From: Seohaeicola_A nanhaiensis
Lineage (GTDB): Bacteria; Pseudomonadota; Alphaproteobacteria; Rhodobacterales; Rhodobacteraceae
DNA: 64,000 nt
Direction of reading: 5' to 3'
NCBI RefSeq assembly: GCF_042654245.1
Contig: NZ_JBHSGI010000005.1
Location: 434,001-498,000 of the forward strand
The translations under genes and the position numbers were made by a program. Below the pieces are notes generated by a model. It did not search any database. It saw only the letters and a list, made by a program, of their open reading frames with translations, and was not told the DNA's origin. Below, piece after piece: positions 9,257-17,653 of the stretch. Position 1 is the stretch's first letter. The number at the start of each line of letters is the position of its first letter.

Positions 9257-9580
9257 ATGCTGACCTGCATCATCCGCTACCACATCGACCCGACGAAAAA
9301 GGATCAGTTCGCCCAATACGCCCGCACCTGGGGCCAGGCGATCCCGCGCTGCGGCGCCGACCTCATCGGCTATTTCGCCCCGCACGAAGGCTCCAGCACG
9401 CTGGCCTACGGGATCTACACCATCGAAAGCCTCGCCGCCTACGAGGCCTATCGCGAAAGGCTCGCCAACGACCCGCTGGGCCAGGAAAACTATGCCTTGG
9501 CCCAGCGCGAGCGGTTTCTTTTGCGCGAGGACCGCACATGGCTCAAGCTGGTCTCGACACCGCACGGGAGACGCGCATGA
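9257..9580 (+). CDS. NIPSNAP family protein
   Basis: The 107-residue single-domain protein has a ferredoxin-like alpha/beta fold of the NIPSNAP type (MLTCIIRYHIDPTKKDQF...YFAPHEGSSTLAYGIYTI...LAAYEAYRERLANDP). Bacterial members are small dimers of uncertain function, sometimes next to monooxygenases. ATG 9257 has a GGAAGGAGA ribosome-binding site. It overlaps the next gene by 4 bp and is transcribed divergently from the arsR gene, 73 bp away. Confidence 0.85.
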   Translation: MLTCIIRYHIDPTKKDQFAQYARTWGQAIPRCGADLIGYFAPHEGSSTLAYGIYTIESLAAYEAYRERLANDPLGQENYALAQRERFLLREDRTWLKLVSTPHGRRA

Positions 9581-9921
9581 TCGCAGTCATCTTCGAGGTC
9601 GAACCCGCCGAGGGCCAGACCGACCATTATCTGAATATCGCCGCGCAGATGCGCCCGCTGGCCGAGGCGACCGAAGGCTTCCTCTCGGTGGAACGCTTCC
9701 AGAGCCTCACCAACCCGGGCAAACTGCTCTCGGTCTCCTTCTTCGAGGACGAGGCGGCGGTCGAGCGCTGGCGCAAGCTGGCGCAGCACCGGGGCGCGCA
9801 AGCCAAGGGGCGCGGCGGGGTCTTCAGGGACTACCGCCTGCGGGTGGCCGAGGTGATCCGCGACTACGGGATGAACGACCGGGCCGAAGCGCCTCAGGAC
9901 AGCTGCGCCCAGCACGGCTGA
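9577..9921 (+). CDS. Antibiotic biosynthesis monooxygenase (ABM) fold protein
   Basis: The 114-residue protein carries the ABM dimeric alpha/beta-barrel signature: MIAVIFEVEPAEGQTDHYLNIA, FLSVERFQSLTNPGKLLSVSFFEDEAAVERWR and a closing strand. Such proteins can be cofactor-free oxygenases, heme-degrading enzymes or scavengers; no specific reaction is implied. The start overlaps the NIPSNAP stop (ATGA), so the two small ferredoxin-fold proteins are probably made together. It converges on the next gene with a 2-bp gap. Confidence 0.84.
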   Translation: MIAVIFEVEPAEGQTDHYLNIAAQMRPLAEATEGFLSVERFQSLTNPGKLLSVSFFEDEAAVERWRKLAQHRGAQAKGRGGVFRDYRLRVAEVIRDYGMNDRAEAPQDSCAQHG

Positions 9922-9923
9922 GG

Positions 9924-10406
9924 TCAGGGCACCCGCCGCCCACAGCGCGCATGGGTCTGGAAACAGGCAGCGACGCCTTCCAGATCCTGCGCCTTGGGGG
10001 CCGGGAAATGCGTATCGCCGCAGGGCGACAGGACCAGCGCATAGCCGCTCGCCCGGCGTTCCAGATACATCAGGTACTCGCCCCCGCTGATCATGTCGCC
10101 GCACCACGGCCCAAGGCACAGCGCGTCGATCGTCACCGCCGCGTCGAAGGGGTTGAGAAAGCCGTTGGTATCCAGCGACCGCCCCTTGATGCGCGCCGCA
10201 ATCTCGTTGTGGGCGGGCAGGTTCTCGTTCTCCGGATACCGTCTGCGAGGCAACTGATCGCTGTCGAAGGCCGCGACCCCCGCCACAACCACATAGCTCT
10301 TCTCGCTGTTCGCGGCGAGGTCATAGCCCTCTTTCGGCCCCACCGGCAGGCAGGACAGCGCCTGCGCCGGGCCCGCCAGAAGGACCAGCGCCAGCGCCCG
10401 GATCAC
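9924..10406 (-). CDS. Small secreted cysteine-containing protein, function unknown
   Basis: The predicted product has 160 residues, starting from GTG at 10406 within the stop of rppH (GTGA overlap). The N-terminus is a signal peptide (MIRALALVLLAGPAQA, cleavage near residue 16). The mature part has six or more cysteines (SCLPVG, CLGPWCGD, SPCGD, ACFQTHARCG) likely forming disulfides in the periplasm. I do not recognise the family. The signal peptide supports the GTG start over the longer upstream reading, which runs through rppH in another frame. Confidence 0.72.
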   Translation of the reverse strand: MIRALALVLLAGPAQALSCLPVGPKEGYDLAANSEKSYVVVAGVAAFDSDQLPRRRYPENENLPAHNEIAARIKGRSLDTNGFLNPFDAAVTIDALCLGPWCGDMISGGEYLMYLERRASGYALVLSPCGDTHFPAPKAQDLEGVAACFQTHARCGRRVP

Positions 10407-10888
10407 GAAAGGTGCTCCGCAAACTCCTCCAGCACCCGCTCGTACACAGCCCGCTTGAACGGCACGATGGCCTCGACCAGCTGACCCACCGGCTGCCAGC
10501 GCCAGGTCGAGAATTCCGGGTGTTCGGTCGCGATGTTGACCTGATCGTCGGTGCCAAGGAACCGCATCAGGAACCACTTCTGCTCCTGCCCGCGATACCG
10601 CCCCTTCCAGATCTGCGGCACGATGTCATGCGGCAGGTCGTAGGGCAGCCAGTCCCTTGTCTCGGCAACGATCTCGACCAGATCCGCCGTCACCCCGGTC
10701 TCTTCCCACAGCTCGCGCAGCGCGGCGTCGCGCGCTGCCTCGCCCTTGTCCACCCCGCCCTGCGGCATCTGCCAGGCCTCGGTGAACCGGTCGCGGCGCT
10801 GGCCGACAAAGACATCGCCCTCCGCGTTCATCAGCATCACGCCGACGCAGGGACGGTAGGGCAGTCTGGCGATCTCTTCGGGGGTCAT
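10403..10888 (-). CDS. rppH: RNA pyrophosphohydrolase, Nudix family
   Basis: RppH removes pyrophosphate from 5'-triphosphate mRNA and so starts its decay. The 161-residue protein has the RppH opening (LPYRPCVGVMLMNAEGDVFVGQRRD) and a complete Nudix box GGVDKGEAARDAALRELWEE plus TGV, with catalytic Glu residues. The alpha-proteobacterial features PQGGVDKGE and WQPVGQLVEAIVPFKR are present. ATG 10888 is used. The open frame continues far upstream only as a shadow of the opposite-strand reductase gene. Confidence 0.92.
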   Translation of the reverse strand: MTPEEIARLPYRPCVGVMLMNAEGDVFVGQRRDRFTEAWQMPQGGVDKGEAARDAALRELWEETGVTADLVEIVAETRDWLPYDLPHDIVPQIWKGRYRGQEQKWFLMRFLGTDDQVNIATEHPEFSTWRWQPVGQLVEAIVPFKRAVYERVLEEFAEHLS

Positions 10889-11017
10889 GGGCAACGTCCT
10901 TTTGACCCAGGTTCTGTCACGCTCCCCGCCCCCCGCGCAAGCCCATGACGCGGCGTTGGGGGTGACAAGCGGCCCATGGCCCGCAAAGCTGCGCCCAACC
11001 ACATCAGGGAGCGACTC

Positions 11018-13045
11018 ATGGCCACCTATCCGCATCTTCTGGCACCGCTGGACCTCGGCTTTACCACCCTGAAGAACCGGGTGCTGATGGGGTCGATGCA
11101 CACCGGGCTGGAGGAAACCCGCGACTGGAACCGGGTGGCCGAATTTTACGCCGAACGCGCGCGCGGCGGCGTCGGGCTGATGGTGACCGGCGGCATCGGC
11201 CCCAACCTCGAAGGCTCGGTGCTGCCCGGCGCTTCGATGATGACCACCGACAAGGACGTCGCGAACCATCGCGTCATCACCGACCGGGTACACGAGGCAG
11301 ACGGCAAGATCGCCATGCAGATCCTGCACGCCGGCCGCTACGCCTACGGCCCCAAATGCGTCGCCCCCTCGCCGGTGAAATCGCCCATTTCCCCCTTCCC
11401 CCCGACCGAGCTCGACGAGGACGGCATCGAGAAACAGATCGCCGACATCGCCAACGCCGCCCGGCTGGCCCGGCAGGCCGGCTATGACGGGGTCGAGATC
11501 ATGGGCTCCGAGGGTTACCTGCTGAACCAGTTCCTCGTCACCCACACGAACAAGCGCACCGATCGCTGGGGCGGCGCCTACGAGAACCGGATGCGCTTCC
11601 CGCTCGAAGTCGTGCGCCGCACCCGCGCCGCCGTGGGGCACGACTTCATCATCATCTACCGCCTGTCGATGATCGACCTCGTCCCCAACGGCTCGACCCA
11701 CGACGAGATCGTGCAGCTGGCGCAAGAGGTCGAAAAGGCCGGCGCCACCATCATCAACACCGGCATCGGCTGGCACGAGGCGCGAATCCCGACGATTGCG
11801 ACAAGCGTCCCCCGCGCCGCCTTCGCCTGGGTCACGAAAAAGCTCATGGGCAAGGTCTCGATCCCCGTCATCACCTCGAACCGCATCAACACGCCCGAAG
11901 TGGCCGAACAGGTGCTGGCCGAGGGCTGCGCCGACATGGTCTCGATGGCCCGCCCCTTCCTCGCCGATCCCCATTTCGTCGCCAAGGCGGCGGCAGGCGA
12001 AGGTGCGAAAATCGCGCCCTGCATCGGCTGCAATCAGGCCTGCCTCGATCATACCTTTGGCGGCAAGCTCACCACCTGCCTCGTCAACCCCCAGGCCTGC
12101 AACGAGACCGAGCTCGTGATCACCCCCGCCGAAGTGAAAAAGACCGTGGCCGTGGTCGGCGCCGGCCCGGCAGGGCTCTCCACCGCGATCACCGCCGCCC
12201 GGCGCGGCCACGCGGTCACGCTCTTCGACGCGGCGGACGAGATCGGCGGCCAGCTCAACATGGCCAAGGTCATCCCCGGCAAGGAGGAATTCCGCGGCCT
12301 GGTCGACTGGTATCGCACCATGGTCGCCGACGCGGGCATCGACCTGCGCCTCGGCACCCGCGCCGGGGCCGGGGATCTGGCGGGCTTTGACGAGGTGGTG
12401 ATCGCCACCGGAGTCATCCCGCGCGATCCCGCCATCGCGGGCGAGGACGCGCCCAACGTGCTCAGCTACATCGACGTGCTGCGCGGCAAGGCCCCGGTCG
12501 GCAAGCGGGTCGCGGTCATCGGCGCGGGCGGCATCGGCTTCGACGTGGCCGAATACCTCGCCCACGAGGGCACCAGCCCGACCGAGGATCTGCCGCTCTG
12601 GATGAAGGAATGGGGCGTCACCGACCCCGCCGAACACCGCGCCGGCCTCGCCCCCGAAGGCCCCCAGCCCGAACCGCCCGCGCGCGAGATCACGCTCTTG
12701 CAGCGCAAGACCACCAAGCACGGGCGCGACCTCGGCAAGACCACCGGCTGGATCCACCGCGCGGCTCTGCAGATGAAGGATGTGAATTTCGTCGGCGGCG
12801 TGAACTACGAACGCATCGACGCCGAGGGCCTGCACGTCAGCTTCGGCGCGGCGCGGGAGAATCCCTCGGTGATCGCGGTGGACACCATCGTGCTCTGCGC
12901 CGGCCAGCTGTCCGAACGCAGCCTCGCCGACGCGCTGATCGCGCAGGGCCTCACCCCGCATGTGATCGGCGGTGCCGACGTGGCGGCCGAACTCGACGCC
13001 AAGCGCGCCATCGACCAGGGCACCCGGCTGGCGGCGGCGCTCTAG
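11018..13045 (+). CDS. FadH-like NADPH-dependent 2,4-dienoyl-CoA reductase / OYE-family flavoenzyme
   Basis: The 675-residue three-domain protein matches the length of E. coli FadH. Residues 1-330 form an Old-Yellow-Enzyme FMN barrel (LLAPLDLGFTTLKNRVLMGSMHTGLEE). Then comes the 4Fe-4S motif CIGCNQACLDHTFGGKLTTC, and an FAD/NAD(P) pair (VAVVGAGPAGLSTAI and RVAVIGAGGIGFDVAEYLA). It probably reduces 2,4-dienoyl-CoA in unsaturated fatty-acid beta-oxidation; a related enoate or trimethylamine-dehydrogenase-type role is possible. ATG 11018 has a GGGAGCGAC ribosome-binding site. Confidence 0.88.
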   Translation: MATYPHLLAPLDLGFTTLKNRVLMGSMHTGLEETRDWNRVAEFYAERARGGVGLMVTGGIGPNLEGSVLPGASMMTTDKDVANHRVITDRVHEADGKIAMQILHAGRYAYGPKCVAPSPVKSPISPFPPTELDEDGIEKQIADIANAARLARQAGYDGVEIMGSEGYLLNQFLVTHTNKRTDRWGGAYENRMRFPLEVVRRTRAAVGHDFIIIYRLSMIDLVPNGSTHDEIVQLAQEVEKAGATIINTGIGWHEARIPTIATSVPRAAFAWVTKKLMGKVSIPVITSNRINTPEVAEQVLAEGCADMVSMARPFLADPHFVAKAAAGEGAKIAPCIGCNQACLDHTFGGKLTTCLVNPQACNETELVITPAEVKKTVAVVGAGPAGLSTAITAARRGHAVTLFDAADEIGGQLNMAKVIPGKEEFRGLVDWYRTMVADAGIDLRLGTRAGAGDLAGFDEVVIATGVIPRDPAIAGEDAPNVLSYIDVLRGKAPVGKRVAVIGAGGIGFDVAEYLAHEGTSPTEDLPLWMKEWGVTDPAEHRAGLAPEGPQPEPPAREITLLQRKTTKHGRDLGKTTGWIHRAALQMKDVNFVGGVNYERIDAEGLHVSFGAARENPSVIAVDTIVLCAGQLSERSLADALIAQGLTPHVIGGADVAAELDAKRAIDQGTRLAAAL

Positions 13046-13059
13046 CGCCCCTCCGAGGA

Positions 13060-14415
13060 TCAGATCGCGGCGCTGTGGCGGGTCCGGTCCATTCCGTAGG
13101 CATCGAACCCGCGCGCCACGATCCGCGTCAGCGGGCGCAGTTCGGCCGGGATCTCCAGACCCCGGTCGTCATGCCGCAGCATCCCGTCGAACCCGCGGTT
13201 CACCTCCTGGAACATCGCATCCAGAGCCGCCCGGCTCACCGGAAACCGCCCCAGAATCTCCCCCGCGTCGATCCGGAAATCGCACATCAGCGCCTCGATC
13301 AGCCGCGCCCGCAGCGCGTCCTCCCCCGCAAAGGCATGCCCCCGCGCCGTCGCGAACCGTCCCTCGCGCACCGCCCCGATATAGGCCGAGGTCGCCGCCG
13401 CGTTCTGCGCATAGCCCTGCGGAAAGCGCGAGATCGACGAGGCGCCCAGCCCGATCAGCACCTCCGACGGATCGTCGGTATAGCCCTGGAAATTCCTCCG
13501 CAGCCGCCCGGCCTTCTGCGCCACCGCCAGCCCGTCGCTCGGCAGCGCGAAATGGTCGATGCCGATCTCGTCATATCCATCCCAGACGAACAGCTGCTGC
13601 GCCGTCTCGAACAGCTCCAGCCGCGACTCGGGCGTCGGCAGCGCGTCCGAAGGGATCATCGTCTGCCGCCGCGCCACCCATGGCACATGCGCATAGCCAT
13701 AGAGCGCCACCCGTTCGGGACCGAGCGACAGCAGCTTCTGCACGCTCTCGGTGATCTTCGCGTTGTTCTGGTGCGGCAGCCCGAACAGGATATCGGCGTT
13801 CAGGCTGCCGACGCCCTGCGCCCGGATCATCTCGACCGCCGCGCGCGTCACCTCATAGCTCTGGTCGCGCCCGATGATCTGCTGGATCGACGGATCGAAA
13901 TCCTGCACCCCGATCGAGGCCCGGTTCATCCCCGCCCCCGCCAGCGCATCCAGCCGCGCCGCGTCAATCTCGTTCGGGTCGATCTCGACCGAAAACTCCG
14001 CCCCCTCGGCCAGCGGCGCGACCTCGGCAATTGCCCCCGCCAGATCCCGAATCATGGAGGCGTCCAGCAGGGTCGGCGTACCGCCGCCCCAGTGCAGACG
14101 CGACAACGTGACACCCTTGGGCAAAATCTCTCCCAAAAGCCCGATTTCCTGCCGCAGCGCCTCCAGATACCCCGCCACCGGAGCCAGCGACTGGGTGCCC
14201 TGGGTACGGCAGGCGCAGAACCAGCAAAGCCTGCGACAGAAGGGAATATGCACGTATAAGGAGATCTTGGCATCCGCGGGAATACCCGCGATCCAGTCGT
14301 GAAATTCCCCCGCCCCGACCTGCGTCCCGAATTGCGGCGCGGTCGGATAGCTGGTGTAGCGGGGTACCCGTGTGTCAAACAGGCCCAGACTTGCGAGTTG
14401 CGTTTTCGGTATCAT
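13060..14415 (-). CDS. hemN: Oxygen-independent coproporphyrinogen III oxidase (radical SAM)
   Basis: HemN converts coproporphyrinogen III to protoporphyrinogen IX without oxygen. The 451-residue length and the N-terminal RYTSYPTAPQF match true HemN rather than HemW. The radical-SAM cluster motif is CRRLCWFCAC (CxxxCxxC plus the extra Cys), followed by WGGGTPTLL. An FNR box lies 36 bp upstream of the start, consistent with induction at low oxygen. The aerobic enzyme hemF is at 36.1 kb. Confidence 0.95.
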   Translation of the reverse strand: MIPKTQLASLGLFDTRVPRYTSYPTAPQFGTQVGAGEFHDWIAGIPADAKISLYVHIPFCRRLCWFCACRTQGTQSLAPVAGYLEALRQEIGLLGEILPKGVTLSRLHWGGGTPTLLDASMIRDLAGAIAEVAPLAEGAEFSVEIDPNEIDAARLDALAGAGMNRASIGVQDFDPSIQQIIGRDQSYEVTRAAVEMIRAQGVGSLNADILFGLPHQNNAKITESVQKLLSLGPERVALYGYAHVPWVARRQTMIPSDALPTPESRLELFETAQQLFVWDGYDEIGIDHFALPSDGLAVAQKAGRLRRNFQGYTDDPSEVLIGLGASSISRFPQGYAQNAAATSAYIGAVREGRFATARGHAFAGEDALRARLIEALMCDFRIDAGEILGRFPVSRAALDAMFQEVNRGFDGMLRHDDRGLEIPAELRPLTRIVARGFDAYGMDRTRHSAAI

Positions 14416-14450
14416 TCCTTCACATTAACGACCAGCCGAGGCCCGCGACC

Positions 14451-14464
14451 TTGACACAGATCAA
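14451..14464. promoter_or_regulatory. FNR box between hemN and fnrL
   Basis: TTGACACAGATCAA matches the FNR/Anr/FnrL consensus TTGAT-N4-ATCAA with one change. It lies 36 bp before hemN and 12 bp before the fnrL GTG. Its centre, 14457.5, is 42.5 bp from the hemN start codon, so a class II promoter for hemN would have almost no leader. For fnrL the position suggests repression or autoregulation rather than activation. Confidence 0.85.
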
Positions 14465-14476
14465 CCGGATGCCAGC

Positions 14477-15217
14477 GTGAATGTGCTTGCCAAAAATACC
14501 CAGGTAAAATGCGGCGATTGCCCGATAAGGCATCGCGCCGTTTGCGCACGCTGTGAAACGGACGAATTGGAACGTCTGGAAGAGATCAAGTATTACCGGA
14601 ATTTCGAACCCGGCCAGACGATTGTCTGGTCGAATGACAAGATGGATTTTGTCGGCTCGGTCGTGAAAGGCGTCGCTACCCTGACCCAGACGATGGAAGA
14701 CGGGCGCACCCAGATGGTCGGCCTGCTGCTGCCCTCCGATTTCGTCGGCCGCCCCGGCCGCGACGGCTCGGCCTATGACGTGACCGCGACAACGCAGGTC
14801 GTCATGTGCTGCTTCCGCAAGAAGCCCTTTGAAAAATTGATGGCCGACACCCCGCATATCGCCCACCGCCTGCTGGAAATGACGCTCGACGAACTCGACG
14901 CGGCGCGCGAATGGATGCTGGTGCTGGGCCGCAAGACCGCGCGCGAGAAGATCGCGAGCCTGCTCGCGATCATCGCCCGCCGCGACCCCCGCCCCGACCT
15001 GCCCTCCGGGATCGAGGCCAGCTTCGACCTGCCCCTGACCCGCGAGGCGATGGCCGATTACCTCGGCCTCACGCTGGAAACCGTCAGCCGCCAGATCTCG
15101 GCGCTGAAACGCGACCGGGTGATCGTGCTCGACGGCAAGCGGCACATCCTCGTGCCCGACATCGGCCGCCTGCTGGAAGAAGCGGGCGACGACAGCGACG
15201 GCGGCTATCTGGTCTGA
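14477..15217 (+). CDS. fnrL: FnrL, Crp/Fnr family oxygen-sensing regulator
   Basis: The 246-residue protein has the N-terminal cysteine cluster C12-x2-C15-x7-C23-x2-C26 (CGDCPIRHRAVCARC) and further cysteines at 111-112. Together these give the ligands expected for an oxygen-labile 4Fe-4S cluster. The cyclic-nucleotide-like fold follows, then the HTH (LPLTREAMADYLGLTLETVSRQISALK) whose E--SR residues read TTGAT half-sites. The EAGDDSDGGYLV tail is that of Rhodobacter FnrL. The GTG start at 14477 gives the length usual in the family. Confidence 0.94.
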   Translation: MNVLAKNTQVKCGDCPIRHRAVCARCETDELERLEEIKYYRNFEPGQTIVWSNDKMDFVGSVVKGVATLTQTMEDGRTQMVGLLLPSDFVGRPGRDGSAYDVTATTQVVMCCFRKKPFEKLMADTPHIAHRLLEMTLDELDAAREWMLVLGRKTAREKIASLLAIIARRDPRPDLPSGIEASFDLPLTREAMADYLGLTLETVSRQISALKRDRVIVLDGKRHILVPDIGRLLEEAGDDSDGGYLV

Positions 15218-15219
15218 CT

Positions 15220-16092
15220 TCAGAGACTTGCACGAAGCCAGCGCGCCACCCGCGCGGCGGGCGTCCCCGGGCGCAGGGGGCGCGGGCTGAACATCCTCAG
15301 CCCCCCGGGCAGCCGCACCGACGCACCAAAGGGCGCCACCAGCGCCCCGCTGGCCAGATGCCCCGCGATCAGCGCGCGATGCCCGATCAGCGCCCCCGCC
15401 CCGTTCACTGTCTCCTCGACCGCCAGCGCGTAGAGCGAGAACACCGGCCCGCGCGGCACCAGCCGCATCCCCGGCGCGGCAACCCGCGCCCACAGCTGCC
15501 AGTCCTCGGCCCAGACGCTGTCGGTCAGGCAGGGCACGCGGTTCAGATCCTCGGGGTTGCTCAGCTGCGCCGCCAGCGCCGGCGCGCAGACCGGCAGGAT
15601 CTCGTCTTGCACCAGCCGCCCCTCCGGGTCCGGCCCGAAGAACAGGCACAGATCGTAGGGCGCACGCTTCAGGTTCGGCGGCGCCTCCATCGCGGTGATC
15701 GAAATCTCGATCTCCGGCGCCTCGGCCCGCAGACGCGGCAGCCGGGGCGACAGCCAAAGCTGCGCCACCGAGGGCAGCGCTGCGACATGCACGACATTCG
15801 GCGCGGCCTCGGCCCGCAGGCTCTGGCTCGCCAGCGCCAGACGGTCGAAGGCCTCGGTAAACCCCGGCAGCGCCCGCGCGCCAAGGCGGGTCAGGCTCAG
15901 CCCCCGTGCGCCACGGGTGAACAGCGGCGCGCCCAGATCGGCCTCCAGCGCCTTCACATGCGCCGACACCGCGCCCGGCGTGACGTTCAGCTCTTCCGCC
16001 GCCGCCGCGAACCCGCCCAGCCGCGCTGCCGCCTCGAAGGCGCGCAGGGCGTTCAGTGGCGGCTGGCGGGGACCGGGCGGTTTGACGGGCAT
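15220..16092 (-). CDS. LysR family regulator, GcvA-like
   Basis: The 290-residue protein has an N-terminal HTH (PPLNALRAFEAAARLGGFAAAAEELNVTPGAVSAHVKALE) of the GcvA subgroup and a C-terminal effector domain. An in-frame ATG 12 codons upstream is possible; ATG 16092 gives the usual LysR length. It is divergent from the SHMT-like gene, 96 bp away, and is its probable regulator. Its 3' end abuts fnrL (2-bp gap, convergent). Confidence 0.88.
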   Translation of the reverse strand: MPVKPPGPRQPPLNALRAFEAAARLGGFAAAAEELNVTPGAVSAHVKALEADLGAPLFTRGARGLSLTRLGARALPGFTEAFDRLALASQSLRAEAAPNVVHVAALPSVAQLWLSPRLPRLRAEAPEIEISITAMEAPPNLKRAPYDLCLFFGPDPEGRLVQDEILPVCAPALAAQLSNPEDLNRVPCLTDSVWAEDWQLWARVAAPGMRLVPRGPVFSLYALAVEETVNGAGALIGHRALIAGHLASGALVAPFGASVRLPGGLRMFSPRPLRPGTPAARVARWLRASL

Positions 16093-16188
16093 GAAAGACT
16101 CAGATTTCCTGAGCCTAGTTTTCAGCAAAACTCATTTGTGCGCAATCCCGCCCGGTGATCTTCTTGCATTGTCACAGGAGTTTGCCCC

Positions 16189-17511
16189 ATGCCCCATCTC
16201 GCCCCCCGCCCCTGGGTGCCCGCCCCCTGCGAGGCCCGTGTCCAGTCCATCGCCGCCGAAACCGCCGCCGCCCCGACGGCGGCCACCAACGCCCGCATCG
16301 CCGCGCTGATCGACCGCAACCGCGAGATCCACGACCTGGACTGCTTCAACCTCAACCCGGCCACCAACGTGATGAACCCCCGCGCCGAGGCGGCACTCGC
16401 GGCAGGCTTGGGCAGCCGCCCCTCGCTCGGCTATCCCGGCGACAAATACGAGATGGGGCTCGAAGCCATCGAAGAGATCGAGGTCATCGCCGCCGAACTC
16501 GCCGCCAAGGTCTTCGGGGCGACCCATGCCGAGATCCGCGTCGGCTCGGGCGCGCTGGCCAATCTCTACGGTTTCATGGCGCTGGCCCGCCCCGGCGATG
16601 CGATCATCGCGCCGCCCGGCACCATCGGCGGCCATGTCACGCACCACAAGGCGGGCTGCGCCGGGCTCTACGGTCTGGAAACCCACGCCGCGCCGATCAA
16701 TGGCGACGACTACACCATCGACCTCCCCGCCCTGCGCGCGCTGGCGCAGCAGGTGCGCCCCAAGGTCATCACCATCGGCGGCAGCCTGAACCTCGTGCCC
16801 CATCCGGTCGCCGAGATCCGCGCGATTGCCGACGAGGTGGGCGCAAAGGTCCTTTTCGACGCCGCCCACCAATGCGGCATCATCGCCGGCGGCGCCTGGC
16901 CCAATCCGCTGACCGAGGGCGCCCACCTGATGACGATGAGCACCTACAAGAGCCTCGGCGGCCCCGCCGGCGGGCTGATCGTCACCAATGATGCCGAGAT
17001 CGCCGAGCGGCTCGACCACATCGCCTTCCCCGGCATGACTGCCAATTTCGACGCGGCCAAATCGGCGGCGCTCGCCATCTCCCTGCTCGACTGGGTCGAC
17101 CACGGCGCGGCCTACGCCCGGGCGATGGTCGATCTCGCCGCCGCGCTGGCCGACGCGCTCGAACAGCAGGGCCTGCCGGTCTTCAAGGCCGGCGGCGCGG
17201 CAACCCGTTCGCACCAGTTCGCGCTGCTCGCGGCGGAATTCGGCGGCGGTCAGGCGGCGTCAAAGACGCTGCGCAAGGCGGGCTTCCTCGCCTGCGGCAT
17301 TGGCCTGCCTGCCGCGCCGGTCGAAGGCGACCTAAACGGCCTGCGCATCGGCACCCCGGAACTCGTGCGCCGCGGCGTCACCCCCGCCGATGCCCCCGCC
17401 CTCGCCGCCCTGATCGCCGAGGGTCTGCGCGCCAACGACCCCACAGGCGTCGCCGCCCGCACCAAAACGCTCAGGGCAAGGTTCCAGGCGATGCACTACG
17501 TCACCCCGTGA
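16189..17511 (+). CDS. Serine hydroxymethyltransferase-like PLP enzyme (paralog)
   Basis: The 440-residue fold-type I PLP enzyme resembles SHMT: NLNPATNVMNPRAEAALAAGLGSRPSLGYPGDKYEMGLEAIEEIE at the N-terminus, VGSGALANLYGFMAL, then DAAHQCGIIAGG. The PLP-lysine region reads MSTYKSLGGPAGG, where housekeeping SHMT has THKTLRGPRGG, so the His before Lys and one Arg are replaced. The substrate may therefore differ; a 2-methylserine or 3-hydroxy-amino-acid aldolase role is a guess. It is divergent from a GcvA-like regulator. Confidence 0.82.
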   Translation: MPHLAPRPWVPAPCEARVQSIAAETAAAPTAATNARIAALIDRNREIHDLDCFNLNPATNVMNPRAEAALAAGLGSRPSLGYPGDKYEMGLEAIEEIEVIAAELAAKVFGATHAEIRVGSGALANLYGFMALARPGDAIIAPPGTIGGHVTHHKAGCAGLYGLETHAAPINGDDYTIDLPALRALAQQVRPKVITIGGSLNLVPHPVAEIRAIADEVGAKVLFDAAHQCGIIAGGAWPNPLTEGAHLMTMSTYKSLGGPAGGLIVTNDAEIAERLDHIAFPGMTANFDAAKSAALAISLLDWVDHGAAYARAMVDLAAALADALEQQGLPVFKAGGAATRSHQFALLAAEFGGGQAASKTLRKAGFLACGIGLPAAPVEGDLNGLRIGTPELVRRGVTPADAPALAALIAEGLRANDPTGVAARTKTLRARFQAMHYVTP

Positions 17512-17653
17512 CCAGAGCGATGTCGCACCCCTGTCACGCGATATTCAGATAACTTTTTCAAATCCTTGACGGTCCCGTGATCTTGGAGGGCTACTGCCCC
17601 CTTACGGCCACACTCCGGCCGCAATCTTGCCAATATCCAAGACAGGACCTCCC

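Noticed and set aside
10889..12961. Very long minus-strand open frame continuing upstream of rppH, antisense to the flavoenzyme gene
   Set aside because: High GC leaves few stops; the protein is low-complexity (Gly/Ala/Asp-rich) and the real start of rppH is at 10888.
17538..17560. Pho-box-like sequence upstream of the phosphodiesterase
   Set aside because: Only one half-site (CTGTCAC) is good; the second half does not match well enough to claim PhoB control.
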